Below, piece by piece: positions 36,086 through 45,215 of a stretch of DNA of 64,000 nt. A model generated the notes under the pieces. The model saw nothing but the letters and a program-made list of their open reading frames with translations. It had not been told where the DNA came from and did no database searches. Both the position numbers and the translations under genes were made by a program. The stretch comes from Aquamicrobium aerolatum DSM 21857 (lineage in GTDB: Bacteria; Pseudomonadota; Alphaproteobacteria; Rhizobiales; Rhizobiaceae): the NCBI RefSeq assembly GCF_900113935.1, contig NZ_FORF01000011.1, positions 1-64,000 of the forward strand, given 5' to 3'. Within the stretch, counting starts at the first letter, position 1; each line of letters begins with the position of its first letter.

Positions 36086-37870
36086 ATGGCGGAAAATAGT
36101 CATCAGAACAGCACCGCATTGCGGCGCAATGCTGCATTGAAGAGCGGGTCGATGAGACGCGGCCGTTTCATCGTGCCCATCAAGCGCTTTCTCAGTCACT
36201 ACGTCTTTTCAAGCCTGACGCAGCGCATTCTGGTGCTCAATCTTGCCGGTCTCGGCGTCATGGTGATCGGCATTCTGTACATCAACCAGTTCCGTGACGG
36301 GCTGGTTCAGGCGCGTATCGAAAGCCTCATGATCCAGGGGCAGATCATTTCCGGTGCAATTGCAGCGTCGGCTACGGTCGAGACGGATGCGATCACGATT
36401 GACCCGGAAAAGCTGCTTGAGCTTCAGGCGGGACAGAGCCTTCCACCGGGGACGGGTCAGCTTGATAGTCTGCATTTTCCGATCAATCCGGAACGCGTCG
36501 CTCCGTTGCTGCAGCGGCTCATTTCGCCGACTTTGACGCGGGCGCGGATTTACGATCGTGAAGCGATGCTCATCCTTGATTCACGTCACCTTTATTCGCG
36601 TGGTCAGATCCTGCGTTATGGGCTGCCGCCCGTGGCGGCGGAAGAGCCGGGTTTCCTCCACAAGATGGAGCGGTTTCTGCTTGGCTTCTTCACACGCTCG
36701 GATTTGCCCGTCTATCGCGAGCAGCCCGGCGGCAGCGGTACTGTTTTTCCTGAGGTCATGAGCGCGCTGCAAGGCAGCCCGGCAACATATGTCCGCGTCA
36801 GCGAACAGGGCGAGCAGATCGTGTCTGTGGCGGTTCCGGTACAGCGCTATCGCGCGGTGCTCGGCGTGCTGATGTTGTCCACGCAAGGTGGCGACATCGA
36901 CAAGATCGTGGCCGCAGAGCGGCGGGCGATCCTGCGCGTTTTCGGTGTCGCAGCGCTTGTCGTTGCCATCATGTCGACCTTGCTGGCCTCGACCATCGCC
37001 AATCCACTGCGCCGCCTGTCGGCCGCCGCCGTGCGCGTGCGTCGTGGCGTCAAGAACCGCGAGGAAATTCCCGACTTCTCCGACCGCCAGGACGAGATCG
37101 GCAATCTGTCGGTAGCGTTGCGCGACATGACCAATGCGCTTTATGCCCGCATTGAAGCTATCGAAAGCTTTGCGGCGGATGTCTCGCACGAGTTGAAGAA
37201 CCCTTTGACGTCGCTGCGAAGTGCTGTCGAGACGCTGCCTCTGGCCAAAAACGAGCGTTCGCGAGAACGGCTGATGGAAGTGATCCAGCATGATGTGCGA
37301 CGCCTCGATCGCCTGATCACCGACATTTCCGACGCGTCGCGCCTCGACGCCGAACTTGCACGCGAGGACGCAACGCGGGTTGATCTGCTGCGCCTTGTCA
37401 CCGATCTCGTCGACGCCTCCCGTGATCCCGGCCGCAATCGCAAGCCGGTCGAAATCGTTGTCCAGACGGTGAAAAAAAACCAGCCAGCGCGCGATTTCTA
37501 TGTGTCGGGACATGATCTGCGTCTTGGACAGGTCCTGACCAATCTGATCGAGAATGCGCGATCCTTCGTGCCGGAAGATGGCGGCCGCATCCTGGTCACG
37601 ATGGGCCGGTCGGGGCGGTATGTCGTTCTAACAGTGGATGACAATGGACCTGGCATTCGAGTCGAGCAGATCGAACGCATCTTCGAGCGCTTCTACACCG
37701 ACCGTCCTTCGGGTGAGGCTTTCGGGCAAAATTCCGGTCTCGGTCTGTCGATCAGCCGTCAGATCATCGAGGCGCATGGTGGCAAACTGACCGCTGAGAA
37801 TATTGCCGGCACGAAGCCGGGAGAATTTGGCGGTGCGCGTTTTGTCGTGACCTTGCCTGCGGAAACGTGA
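36086..37870 (+). CDS. chvG: Sensor histidine kinase ChvG
   Basis: 594 aa. Charged N-terminus, TM1 (about 50-68), large periplasmic domain, TM2 (about 285-305), HAMP, HisKA with phosphoacceptor His368 in DVSHELKNPLTSL, and HATPase with N box (VLTNLIENA), DDNGPGI and GLGLSISRQI. It is the cognate kinase of ChvI, 17 bp downstream. In Brucella the pair is BvrSR. Known to be restrained by the periplasmic repressor ExoR in rhizobia; exoR is not in this window. Confidence 0.95.
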   Translation: MAENSHQNSTALRRNAALKSGSMRRGRFIVPIKRFLSHYVFSSLTQRILVLNLAGLGVMVIGILYINQFRDGLVQARIESLMIQGQIISGAIAASATVETDAITIDPEKLLELQAGQSLPPGTGQLDSLHFPINPERVAPLLQRLISPTLTRARIYDREAMLILDSRHLYSRGQILRYGLPPVAAEEPGFLHKMERFLLGFFTRSDLPVYREQPGGSGTVFPEVMSALQGSPATYVRVSEQGEQIVSVAVPVQRYRAVLGVLMLSTQGGDIDKIVAAERRAILRVFGVAALVVAIMSTLLASTIANPLRRLSAAAVRVRRGVKNREEIPDFSDRQDEIGNLSVALRDMTNALYARIEAIESFAADVSHELKNPLTSLRSAVETLPLAKNERSRERLMEVIQHDVRRLDRLITDISDASRLDAELAREDATRVDLLRLVTDLVDASRDPGRNRKPVEIVVQTVKKNQPARDFYVSGHDLRLGQVLTNLIENARSFVPEDGGRILVTMGRSGRYVVLTVDDNGPGIRVEQIERIFERFYTDRPSGEAFGQNSGLGLSISRQIIEAHGGKLTAENIAGTKPGEFGGARFVVTLPAET

Positions 37871-38316
37871 TGATCCGCCGCAACGCCCATGCCAGCTGTG
37901 TCGTGCTTGGATCAAAAGGGGTGATGATCCGCGGACGCTCGGGTGCGGGAAAAACTACATTGGCGCTCGCTTTGATCGAGGCGTGCCGTGGCCGTGGCCA
38001 GTTTGCCCGGCTGGTGGCGGATGATCAGATCTGGCTGGAAGCGCGCAACGGCCGGGTGGTTGCGGTCGCGCCAGACGCCATCGCCGGTCTTGTCGAAATT
38101 GTCGGGGTCGGCCCTTCTCCGGTCGCTTTTGAGGCAGGATCCGTCGTTGATCTGATCGTCGATCTTGTGGAACCGGCTGAGGCGGCACGCTACCAGGATG
38201 AAGCCGCGTGCTCGCTTGAAGGTGTTCAGATTCGTTATCTCAATGTGCCTGAGCGACAGGTGGTTTGTGCTGTCGGGGCAGTTCTGAGCCGGCTGGATAT
38301 TTTCCCTTTGGGTTGA
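37870..38316 (+). CDS. hprK: HPr kinase/phosphorylase, short alphaproteobacterial form
   Basis: 148 aa, only the catalytic C-terminal domain of HprK/P, as usual in alphaproteobacteria. Walker A GRSGAGKTT (22-30) and VADDQIWLEARNG supply nucleotide and metal sites. It phosphorylates a Ser in HPr (Ser57 of the protein at 39023). ATG 37870 overlaps the chvG stop; a GTG one codon earlier is possible. Its place after chvIG links the envelope-stress sensor to the incomplete PTS. Confidence 0.93.
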   Translation: MIRRNAHASCVVLGSKGVMIRGRSGAGKTTLALALIEACRGRGQFARLVADDQIWLEARNGRVVAVAPDAIAGLVEIVGVGPSPVAFEAGSVVDLIVDLVEPAEAARYQDEAACSLEGVQIRYLNVPERQVVCAVGAVLSRLDIFPLG

Positions 38317-38624
38317 CGAACAGGTGCATTTGCCTTGATATCGCTACGGCTGCGTCAATTTGGCCTATCCCGGAGCAAGTTTTGACTTGTCAAAGGCCAA
38401 GTCACTGACAAGATTACGCCCCTGCCGCCCGGCTTTGGAACAGGGTATCCGGGGCGATACGTTCAGGCCGCTGACAACGGGTTGGATACGTGACGGGAGT
38501 GGGTAGTGACCAATTCTGAAAAGATCGGGAATGGCGGTATGCCGGACGCTGGCTGCTATATCTTGTGCGGCATGATTAATGTCGTCAGCTCGCCGATTGG
38601 CGCGTCGAAACGCAGGCATATTGC
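38317..38624. other. Gap between hprK and EIIA-Man gene
   Basis: About 300 bp with no credible gene. A short inverted pair around ACTTGTC ... GACAAG lies near 38385-38415, and a CTATAT at about 38550 could serve as a -10 for the EIIA-HPr pair but has no good -35. Nothing else was recognised. Confidence 0.35.
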
Positions 38625-39026
38625 ATGATCGGAATTGTGCTCGTTACGCATGGCCGTTTGGCCGAAGAGTTTCGCCACGCTGTCGAGCACGTGGTCGGCC
38701 CGCAGGAAAATTTCGAAACCGTGTCGATCGGGGCGGATGACGACATGGAGCAACGCCGCGCAGATATCGTCGAAGCGGTGAGGCAAGCCGACACCGGAAC
38801 CGGAACGATCATCCTGACTGACATGTTCGGCGGAACACCTTCAAATCTGGCGATTTCCGTGATGTCGCCGGGCAAGGTCGAGGTTATTGCCGGCGTCAAT
38901 CTTCCTATGCTCATCAAGCTGACCAGTGTGCGCCTCGGCAATGACATGGATCAGGCGCTCGAGGAAGCACAGATGGCCGGGCGCAAATATATCAACGTTG
39001 CAAGTCAGCTGTTGGCGGGAAAATGA
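38625..39026 (+). CDS. PTS system mannose-type EIIA protein (EIIA-Man/PtsM)
   Basis: 133-aa single EIIA-Man domain with phosphoacceptor His9 in LVTHGRLAEE and LTDMFGGTPSN as the second active-site loop. No EIIB/C/D permease genes are nearby. Like other alphaproteobacterial stand-alone EIIA proteins it is probably part of a regulatory phosphorelay rather than sugar uptake. It overlaps ptsH by 4 bp. Confidence 0.93.
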   Translation: MIGIVLVTHGRLAEEFRHAVEHVVGPQENFETVSIGADDDMEQRRADIVEAVRQADTGTGTIILTDMFGGTPSNLAISVMSPGKVEVIAGVNLPMLIKLTSVRLGNDMDQALEEAQMAGRKYINVASQLLAGK

Positions 39027-39325
39027 CTGAAACTGTTACGCACAACGACGGCGGCAGCGTCAGCCGTCAACTCATGATCGTCAACAAGCGTGGTCTGCAT
39101 GCCCGTGCATCGGCAAAGTTTGTCCAGTTGGTGACAGGCTACGACGCGACGGTCGAGGTCGAAAAGGACGGTGTGACGGTCGGTGGAACCTCGATCATGG
39201 GACTGATGATGCTGGCTGCCAGCCCGGGTTGCGCCATCTCGATCACCGCACATGGCAATGACGCCGAAGCCGTGGTCGCAGCGCTCGAAGAACTTGTCGC
39301 AGACCGTTTCGGCGAAGAGTGCTGA
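39023..39325 (+). CDS. ptsH: Phosphocarrier protein HPr
   Basis: HPr (100 aa) with phospho-His26 in RGLHARAS and the HprK target Ser57 in GTSIMGLMMLAA. The N-terminal extension of about ten residues compared with enteric HPr is common in Rhizobiales. It is co-translated with the EIIA gene (ATGA overlap) and follows hprK, forming the alphaproteobacterial PTS regulatory set. Enzyme I (ptsP) is not in this window. Confidence 0.94.
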   Translation: MTETVTHNDGGSVSRQLMIVNKRGLHARASAKFVQLVTGYDATVEVEKDGVTVGGTSIMGLMMLAASPGCAISITAHGNDAEAVVAALEELVADRFGEEC

Positions 39326-39517
39326 CGAACAAATAGATCCGACATAGACGGATAAGGATTTCTTTATATCCATTGCCGCGAAGGCTGATTTCTGCTAGTC
39401 CGCTGCCAAACACGGCCATATTCCGGCGTCTTGCCGGTATGGTTTGGAAATCACCGGGGCATCGGATTGCGAACAGGCTTCTGCCTCAGGAATTCCGCTG
39501 CTCTCTTGAAGGTTGAG

Positions 39518-39546
39518 CGACCTGAAGCGCCGTTCGGCGCAGGTCG
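39518..39546 (+). promoter_or_regulatory. Hairpin in the ahcY 5' leader
   Basis: CGACCTG pairs with CAGGTCG and an inner CGCC/GGCG closes a GTTC loop, with a 3-nt bulge (AAG) on the 5' side. It ends 21 nt before the ahcY ATG, close to the ribosome binding site GGGAG. I do not recognise it as a known SAM or SAH riboswitch. Confidence 0.4.
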
Positions 39547-39567
39547 ATTGAAAGCGGGAGCGGACGC

Positions 39568-40965
39568 ATGAGCGGACAGGACTACATCGTTGCCGATATC
39601 GGGCTGGCCGACTGGGGCCGCAAGGAAATGGTTATTGCGGAAACGGAGATGCCCGGCCTGATGGCGGCGCGCGAGGAGTTTGGTGGGTCCAAGCCGCTGA
39701 AAGGCGCGCGCATCACCGGCTCCCTCCACATGACCATCCAGACAGCGGTTCTGATCGAGACCCTCAAGGAACTTGGCGCGGATGTGCGCTGGGCCTCGTG
39801 CAACATCTTCTCGACCCAGGACCACGCAGCAGCGGCCATTGCCGCAACCGGCACGCCGGTGTTTGCGGTCAAGGGCGAAACGCTCACCGAGTACTGGGAC
39901 TACACCGATCGCATCTTCCAGTGGCCCGATGGCGGCACCTCGAACATGATCCTCGATGATGGTGGCGATGCCACCATGTACATCCTCATCGGTGCGCGCG
40001 CCGAAGCTGGCGAGGACGTCCTGTCCAATCCGGGCAATGACGAAGAGGAAATCCTTTTTGCGCAGATCCGCAAGCGGATGGCGGCGACTCCAGGTTTCTT
40101 CACGCGCCAGCGCGACGCGATCAAGGGTGTCACCGAGGAAACCACGACGGGCGTCAACCGCCTTTATCAGTTGCAGAAGAAGGGCCTCCTCCCGTTCCCT
40201 GCCATCAACGTCAATGACTCGGTCACCAAGTCCAAGTTCGACAACAAATATGGCTGCAAGGAATCGCTGGTCGACGGCATCCGCCGGGCAACCGACACGA
40301 TGATGGCCGGCAAGGTCGCGATCGTTTGCGGCTACGGTGATGTCGGCAAGGGCTCGGCCGCTTCGCTCACCGGTGCCGGCGCGCGCGTCAAGGTCACCGA
40401 AGTCGATCCGATCTGCGCCTTGCAGGCTGCCATGGATGGCTACGAAGTCGTCACCCTTGCGGATGCAGCCGACACCGCCGACATCGTCATCACCACGACC
40501 GGCAACAAGGATGTCATCACCCTCGATGACATGCGCAAGATGAAGGACATGGCGATCGTCGGCAACATTGGCCATTTCGACAACGAAATTCAGGTCGATG
40601 CGCTGCGCAACCTCAAGTGGACCAACATCAAGCCGCAAGTTGACATGATCGAGTTCCCCGATGGCAAGCGGATGATCCTTCTTTCGGAAGGACGCCTGCT
40701 AAATCTGGGCAACGCCACGGGTCATCCAAGCTTCGTCATGTCGGCATCCTTTACCAACCAGGTGCTGGCGCAGATCGAACTGTGGACGCGCGGCGAGCAG
40801 TACGAAAACCAGGTCTATGTCCTGCCCAAGCATCTCGACGAAAAGGTCGCGCGGCTGCATCTGGCGCGCGTCGGCGCCAAGCTGACCGAGCTTTCTGATG
40901 AACAGGCTGCCTATATCGGCGTGACCCCACAGGGGCCATTCAAGTCGGACCACTACAGGTACTGA
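39568..40965 (+). CDS. ahcY: Adenosylhomocysteinase (S-adenosylhomocysteine hydrolase)
   Basis: AhcY (465 aa) splits S-adenosylhomocysteine to adenosine and homocysteine, clearing the product of methylation reactions. NAD-binding [13 protein letters not shown], catalytic [13 protein letters not shown] region and C-terminal KSDHYRY are signatures. The insertion of about 40 residues versus eukaryotic enzymes is usual for bacteria. GGGAG lies 8 bases before the ATG. Followed by a strong terminator. Confidence 0.97.
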   Translation: MSGQDYIVADIGLADWGRKEMVIAETEMPGLMAAREEFGGSKPLKGARITGSLHMTIQTAVLIETLKELGADVRWASCNIFSTQDHAAAAIAATGTPVFAVKGETLTEYWDYTDRIFQWPDGGTSNMILDDGGDATMYILIGARAEAGEDVLSNPGNDEEEILFAQIRKRMAATPGFFTRQRDAIKGVTEETTTGVNRLYQLQKKGLLPFPAINVNDSVTKSKFDNKYGCKESLVDGIRRATDTMMAGKVAIVCGYGDVGKGSAASLTGAGARVKVTEVDPICALQAAMDGYEVVTLADAADTADIVITTTGNKDVITLDDMRKMKDMAIVGNIGHFDNEIQVDALRNLKWTNIKPQVDMIEFPDGKRMILLSEGRLLNLGNATGHPSFVMSASFTNQVLAQIELWTRGEQYENQVYVLPKHLDEKVARLHLARVGAKLTELSDEQAAYIGVTPQGPFKSDHYRY

Positions 40966-40991
40966 TTTATTAACCATTGCACACACTATAT

Positions 40992-41030
40992 AGACGCCGG
41001 GTGATTGACTTTTGCCCGGCGTCTTTTTTT
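40992..41030 (+). terminator. Rho-independent terminator after ahcY
   Basis: Ten-bp stem AGACGCCGGG/CCCGGCGTCT with a 13-nt loop and seven or more Ts. Confidence 0.92.
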
Positions 41031-41172
41031 GCGCGCGCTTTGCCTTCCCGAGGATTCACCCACACGGTACAGTTGCGTGATTCGTGACGCCTCCGGTTCT
41101 GGGGAGAAACATGGGGCGCGTCCTTTCAGCGGTGTCGAACGACGCCTTTTGTGGCGGAGAGGACTTTAGGAA

Positions 41173-43710
41173 ATGCCAGCGGCTGTAGATCTGGAAGCGG
41201 GACAATCCAGCTCCGGCGAAAACAAGGATTCCGGACGCAGCGGGACACGCGCGCGTATCCGCGACAGAGTCCGTACGATCGCTTTGCGCTCTGCAGCACT
41301 GCTGTGCTCGACAATGCCCGTATCTGCCTACGCGCAGGAGGTGAACCGCGCGTCGATGTCGCTCGGCACGGTGGACGTGATACAGCTGGCGCTGTTTCTT
41401 GGCATCACCAGCGCGGCGATGCTTTCCGCCATTCTCATGATCCGCGAGCGAGCGCGGATCGCCGCTGAAAATACCCAGTTGCGCGACCGTGTCGCTGAAC
41501 TCGATGGAGCGCTGCAGCGTTCCGACGCGCTGCTTCATCTGCGCGACCAGCGTATCGTCGTCTGGTCCGATGGCGACCGCAAGGCGGAGCTGGTTGGCTC
41601 GCTTTCGACACCCGGCGCTCCTGACGACCGTGCGACTTTCCTGGCTTTCGGCAAATGGTTATTGCCGCAAGCTGCGGCGCAGGTCGAGCGTGCCGTGGCG
41701 CGGCTGCGTGAAGCGCGTGAGCCATTCGATCTGATCGCGGAGACGTCGCGTGGCGGACTGATCGAAGTGCAGGGCCGGGCCGGGGTGGCGCATGTTGCCG
41801 TGCGTTTCCTGTCGATGAGCGACGCCCGCCGTGAGCATGGCGAGCTGCGCCTTGAGCATCAACGCCTGCGTGTTGAGCATGATAACCTTCTGGGGTTGCT
41901 TGATGCATTGACCATGCCTGTCTGGGTGCGCGGAGCGGACGGCCAGCTCAGCTGGGTCAACAATGCATATGCCGATCTCGTTGAAGTGCCGACCCAGGGC
42001 CTTGCAATCAGCGAGAACCGTGAGCTTTTCGGAACCTCCGCCCGTCAGCAGATCGCTGATGACCACCGGTCGCGTCGCGTGTTTTCGCAAAATCTCTCGA
42101 CGGTGGTGCGGGGCGACCGGCGCATCTTTGCGGTCTCGGATTTTGCTGGCGCTGAAGGTTCAGCCGGCCTTGCCTGGGATGTCGGTGAGATCGAAAATCT
42201 GCGTGAGGAGTATGAGCGTGTTGTGCGCAGCCATGCCGACACGCTGGACCGGCTCAACACCGCGGTGGCGATTTTCGACACCGACCAGAACCTTCTGTTC
42301 CACAATCAGGCCTTCCAGAAGCTATGGGATCTCGACCCGGCCTTCCTGATGAGTGCGCCCGACAATACCCTTCTGCTTGACCGGCTCCGCAGCGAAGGCA
42401 AGCTGGCCGAGCAGCCCGAGTGGCGGCGATGGAAGGAAAACCTTCTTGCCGCCTATCGTGCCGTCGAACCGCAGGAGCATCTTTGGCACCTGCCTGACGG
42501 CCAGACGTTGCGCGTGGTTGCCAATCCGAGCCCCAAGGGCGGCGTGACCTGGCTGTTCGAAAACCTCACCGAGAAGATCAATCTGGAAAGCCGCTACAAT
42601 ACCGTCGTGCGCGTGCAGGGCGTGACGCTCGACAATCTTGCTGAAGGCGTGGCGGTGTTCGGGCCGGACGGGCGCATGCGCCTGTCGAACCCTGCGTTCA
42701 CGGCCCTGTGGGGCATGTCGGATGAATTGGTTCAGCCTGGAACGCACATTTCAGTCATCAAGGCGGCATGCCAGTCGCTGGCCAAAATCAGTCCCTGGGG
42801 TGACCTGGCGGCGGCAGCCACCGGTTTTGACGAAGAGCGTTCCGATGCTCAGGGGCAGGTGGAACTCAATGATGGCAGCGTCCTGCGCTACGCGGTGATC
42901 CACTTGCCCAACGGCCAGCTGATGACGACATTCATTGATGTGACCGACAGCGTAAATGCCGAGCGCATGCTCAAGGACAAGAACGAAGCCCTTGAGCGTG
43001 CCGATCAGCTGAAGAATGATTTCGTCCAGCACGTCTCCTATGAGTTGCGTTCGCCGCTGACCAATATTATCGGTTTCACCGAATTGCTGGCGCAGGACAC
43101 CACTGGCCCGCTCAACGAGCGTCAGCGCGATTATCTTGGTCATATCGCATCTTCGTCGTCAGAGCTTGAAACGATTGTCGATGACATCCTTGATCTGGCG
43201 ACGGTCGATGCCGGCATCATGGAACTGGATATCAAAGAGGTCGCGATCGAGCAGACGGTTCGCTCTGCAGCCGACCTTGTGGCCGAGCGCCTGCGCGAGC
43301 ATCGCATCGGGCTGCGGATCGAATCAGATGGCGCACCGGCAAGCTTTTTCGGTGACGAGAACCGTATCCGCCAGGTGTTGTTCAACCTTCTCAGCAACGC
43401 TGCCAATTACGCACCCGAAGGCTCAACGATATTGCTGGCCTGCGCGCGCGCGCCCTCAGGTGTGATGTTCTCGGTTCACGACGATGGTCCGGGTATCCCG
43501 GAAGACGTCATCGACACCATTTTCAAGCGTTTCGAGCCACGTACCAATGGCGGACGTCGCCGCGGAGCAGGGTTGGGCCTCTCGATCGTCAAGAGTTTCG
43601 TCGAGTTGCATGGTGGCACGGTCGAGATCGTCACTGGCGTCAACGAGGGCACGACTGTGAATTGCCAGTTCCCACTGGTTCCCGAAGGATTCCTTGCTGC
43701 GGCGGAATGA
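41173..43710 (+). CDS. divL: DivL-type atypical (tyrosine) sensor kinase
   Basis: 845 aa. A hydrophobic stretch with AYAQ (about 40-55) and TM helix (69-90), then several PAS-like domains (about 230-590), HisKA-like helix and HATPase. The H box reads HVSYELRSPLTN: Tyr623 replaces the phospho-His, the mark of DivL, which in Caulobacter activates CckA and responds to DivK in the CtrA cell-cycle pathway. N box (VLFNLLSNAANYA), DDGPGIP and GAGLGLSIVK remain intact. AGGA sits before ATG 41173. Adjacent tsaE-amgK overlaps its stop. Confidence 0.92.
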   Translation: MPAAVDLEAGQSSSGENKDSGRSGTRARIRDRVRTIALRSAALLCSTMPVSAYAQEVNRASMSLGTVDVIQLALFLGITSAAMLSAILMIRERARIAAENTQLRDRVAELDGALQRSDALLHLRDQRIVVWSDGDRKAELVGSLSTPGAPDDRATFLAFGKWLLPQAAAQVERAVARLREAREPFDLIAETSRGGLIEVQGRAGVAHVAVRFLSMSDARREHGELRLEHQRLRVEHDNLLGLLDALTMPVWVRGADGQLSWVNNAYADLVEVPTQGLAISENRELFGTSARQQIADDHRSRRVFSQNLSTVVRGDRRIFAVSDFAGAEGSAGLAWDVGEIENLREEYERVVRSHADTLDRLNTAVAIFDTDQNLLFHNQAFQKLWDLDPAFLMSAPDNTLLLDRLRSEGKLAEQPEWRRWKENLLAAYRAVEPQEHLWHLPDGQTLRVVANPSPKGGVTWLFENLTEKINLESRYNTVVRVQGVTLDNLAEGVAVFGPDGRMRLSNPAFTALWGMSDELVQPGTHISVIKAACQSLAKISPWGDLAAAATGFDEERSDAQGQVELNDGSVLRYAVIHLPNGQLMTTFIDVTDSVNAERMLKDKNEALERADQLKNDFVQHVSYELRSPLTNIIGFTELLAQDTTGPLNERQRDYLGHIASSSSELETIVDDILDLATVDAGIMELDIKEVAIEQTVRSAADLVAERLREHRIGLRIESDGAPASFFGDENRIRQVLFNLLSNAANYAPEGSTILLACARAPSGVMFSVHDDGPGIPEDVIDTIFKRFEPRTNGGRRRGAGLGLSIVKSFVELHGGTVEIVTGVNEGTTVNCQFPLVPEGFLAAAE

Positions 43711-45215
43711 ACATGATCCCAGAACGGGTGCTGCTGACGCTCGACTTGCCCGACGAGCAGGCTTCCAATCAGCTTGGTGAAGACATCGCCGCAGCGCTGC
43801 GCATTGCAGACGTGTTGTTGCTGTCGGGCGACCTTGGCATGGGCAAGTCGACGCTGGCGCGCGCGATCATTCGTGCGATGGCCGGCAATCCGGAGCTGGA
43901 AGTTCCGAGCCCGACCTTTACGCTGGTGCAAGCCTATCCGACCCGCGTGCCGATCCAGCACTATGATCTGTATCGTTTGGGTGCCCCCGATGAGCTTGAG
44001 GAACTGGGCTTCAGCGAGGCGATCCGCGACGGCGCGGTTCTGGTTGAATGGCCCGAGCGTGCGGCCGAAGACATGCCGAAGGACGCCGTGCGCCTTTCGC
44101 TGAGCGAGAAGGGGCAGGGCCGTACCGTTTCGATCGATGCGCCGGTCGATTTTGCTGAACGCCTGCAGCGCTCACTCCTGATCCGTCGGTTTCTGGACGA
44201 TGCCGGCTGGCAGCATGCGTCGCGCAACTTCCTGGTCGGTGATGCATCGACGCGCGCCTATGAAAGCGTGTGCCGGTCTGATGGCACGGCGATGATCCTC
44301 ATGAACGCGCCACGCCGCCCGGATGGACCGCCGATCCGTGACGGCAAGCCCTACAGCCGCATTGCGCATCTGGCTGAATCGGTGACGCCCTTTGTCGCGA
44401 TCGCCAAAGTGCTGCGGGACGCCGGTTTTGCCGCTCCGCAAATTCCTGCCGCGGATCTCGATAATGGTCTCCTGCTTGTCGAGAATCTCGGCACGCAAGG
44501 CGTGTTGGATGCGCACGGCATACCGATTGCAGAACGCTACATCGCTTCAGCGGAATTGTTGGCCCGGATGCACATGCATCAATGGCCACAGCGCATCGAG
44601 ATTGCGCCCGACGCGGTGCATGTCGTGCCTGCCTATGACCGTGTCGCGATGGCGATCGAGATCGAGCTTCTGACGGACTGGTATCTTCCTTATGTAACCG
44701 GAACCCCCACTGGGGACGAAGACCGCGCCGAATTCGCCCACGTCTGGGAACAGATGTTTGACCTTCTGGACGATGCTGAAAAGACGCTGGTTCTGCGCGA
44801 TTATCACTCGCCCAACATTATCTGGCGCGAAGACCGGCGGGGTGATGACAGGGTCGGCATCATCGATTTTCAGGATGCGGTGATCGGGCCGGCGGCTTAC
44901 GACGTCGCGTCGCTTGCCATGGATGCGCGGGTGACGATTTCGCCTGAGCTTGAGGCAGCGGCCGTCGACGCCTATTGTGCTACGCGCGCGCGTTTGGGCG
45001 TCTTTGATCGCGAGCAGTTCGAAACTGCCTATGCGATCATGGCGGCGCAGCGCAACACCAAGATCATCGGCATCTTCGTTCGCCTTGACCAGCGCGACGG
45101 CAAGCCCGCCTATCTGAAACATCTGCCGCGCATTCGCGAATATCTCTCTCGCGCGCTTGCGCATCCCCGACTGGCACCGCTGGTGCCGATCTATCGCAAG
45201 GCTGGCATCCTGTGA
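43707..45215 (+). CDS. TsaE-AmgK fusion: tRNA t6A ATPase + anomeric MurNAc/GlcNAc kinase
   Basis: 502 aa in one frame. Residues 1-~150 are TsaE, the ATPase of the t6A37 tRNA-modification complex (Walker A GDLGMGKST 41-49; PTFTLVQAYP; VEWPER). Residues ~165-500 are an aminoglycoside-phosphotransferase fold kinase of the AmgK type: RDYHSPNIIWRED (catalytic loop) and GIIDFQDAVIGPAAYD (metal loop). AmgK phosphorylates MurNAc/GlcNAc at C1 for recycling. Start ATG 43707 overlaps the divL stop; ATG 43713 is an alternative. murU follows, overlapping by 4 bp. Confidence 0.93.
   Translation: MNMIPERVLLTLDLPDEQASNQLGEDIAAALRIADVLLLSGDLGMGKSTLARAIIRAMAGNPELEVPSPTFTLVQAYPTRVPIQHYDLYRLGAPDELEELGFSEAIRDGAVLVEWPERAAEDMPKDAVRLSLSEKGQGRTVSIDAPVDFAERLQRSLLIRRFLDDAGWQHASRNFLVGDASTRAYESVCRSDGTAMILMNAPRRPDGPPIRDGKPYSRIAHLAESVTPFVAIAKVLRDAGFAAPQIPAADLDNGLLLVENLGTQGVLDAHGIPIAERYIASAELLARMHMHQWPQRIEIAPDAVHVVPAYDRVAMAIEIELLTDWYLPYVTGTPTGDEDRAEFAHVWEQMFDLLDDAEKTLVLRDYHSPNIIWREDRRGDDRVGIIDFQDAVIGPAAYDVASLAMDARVTISPELEAAAVDAYCATRARLGVFDREQFETAYAIMAAQRNTKIIGIFVRLDQRDGKPAYLKHLPRIREYLSRALAHPRLAPLVPIYRKAGIL

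Noticed and set aside
36581-37513. 310-codon minus-strand frame
   Set aside because: Antisense of chvG.
39326-39567. SAM/SAH riboswitch before ahcY
   Set aside because: The leader has a hairpin but no sequence I can match to a known SAM, SAM-II, SAH or SAM/SAH core.
39451-40638. 395-codon minus-strand frame
   Set aside because: Antisense of ahcY with no recognisable domain.
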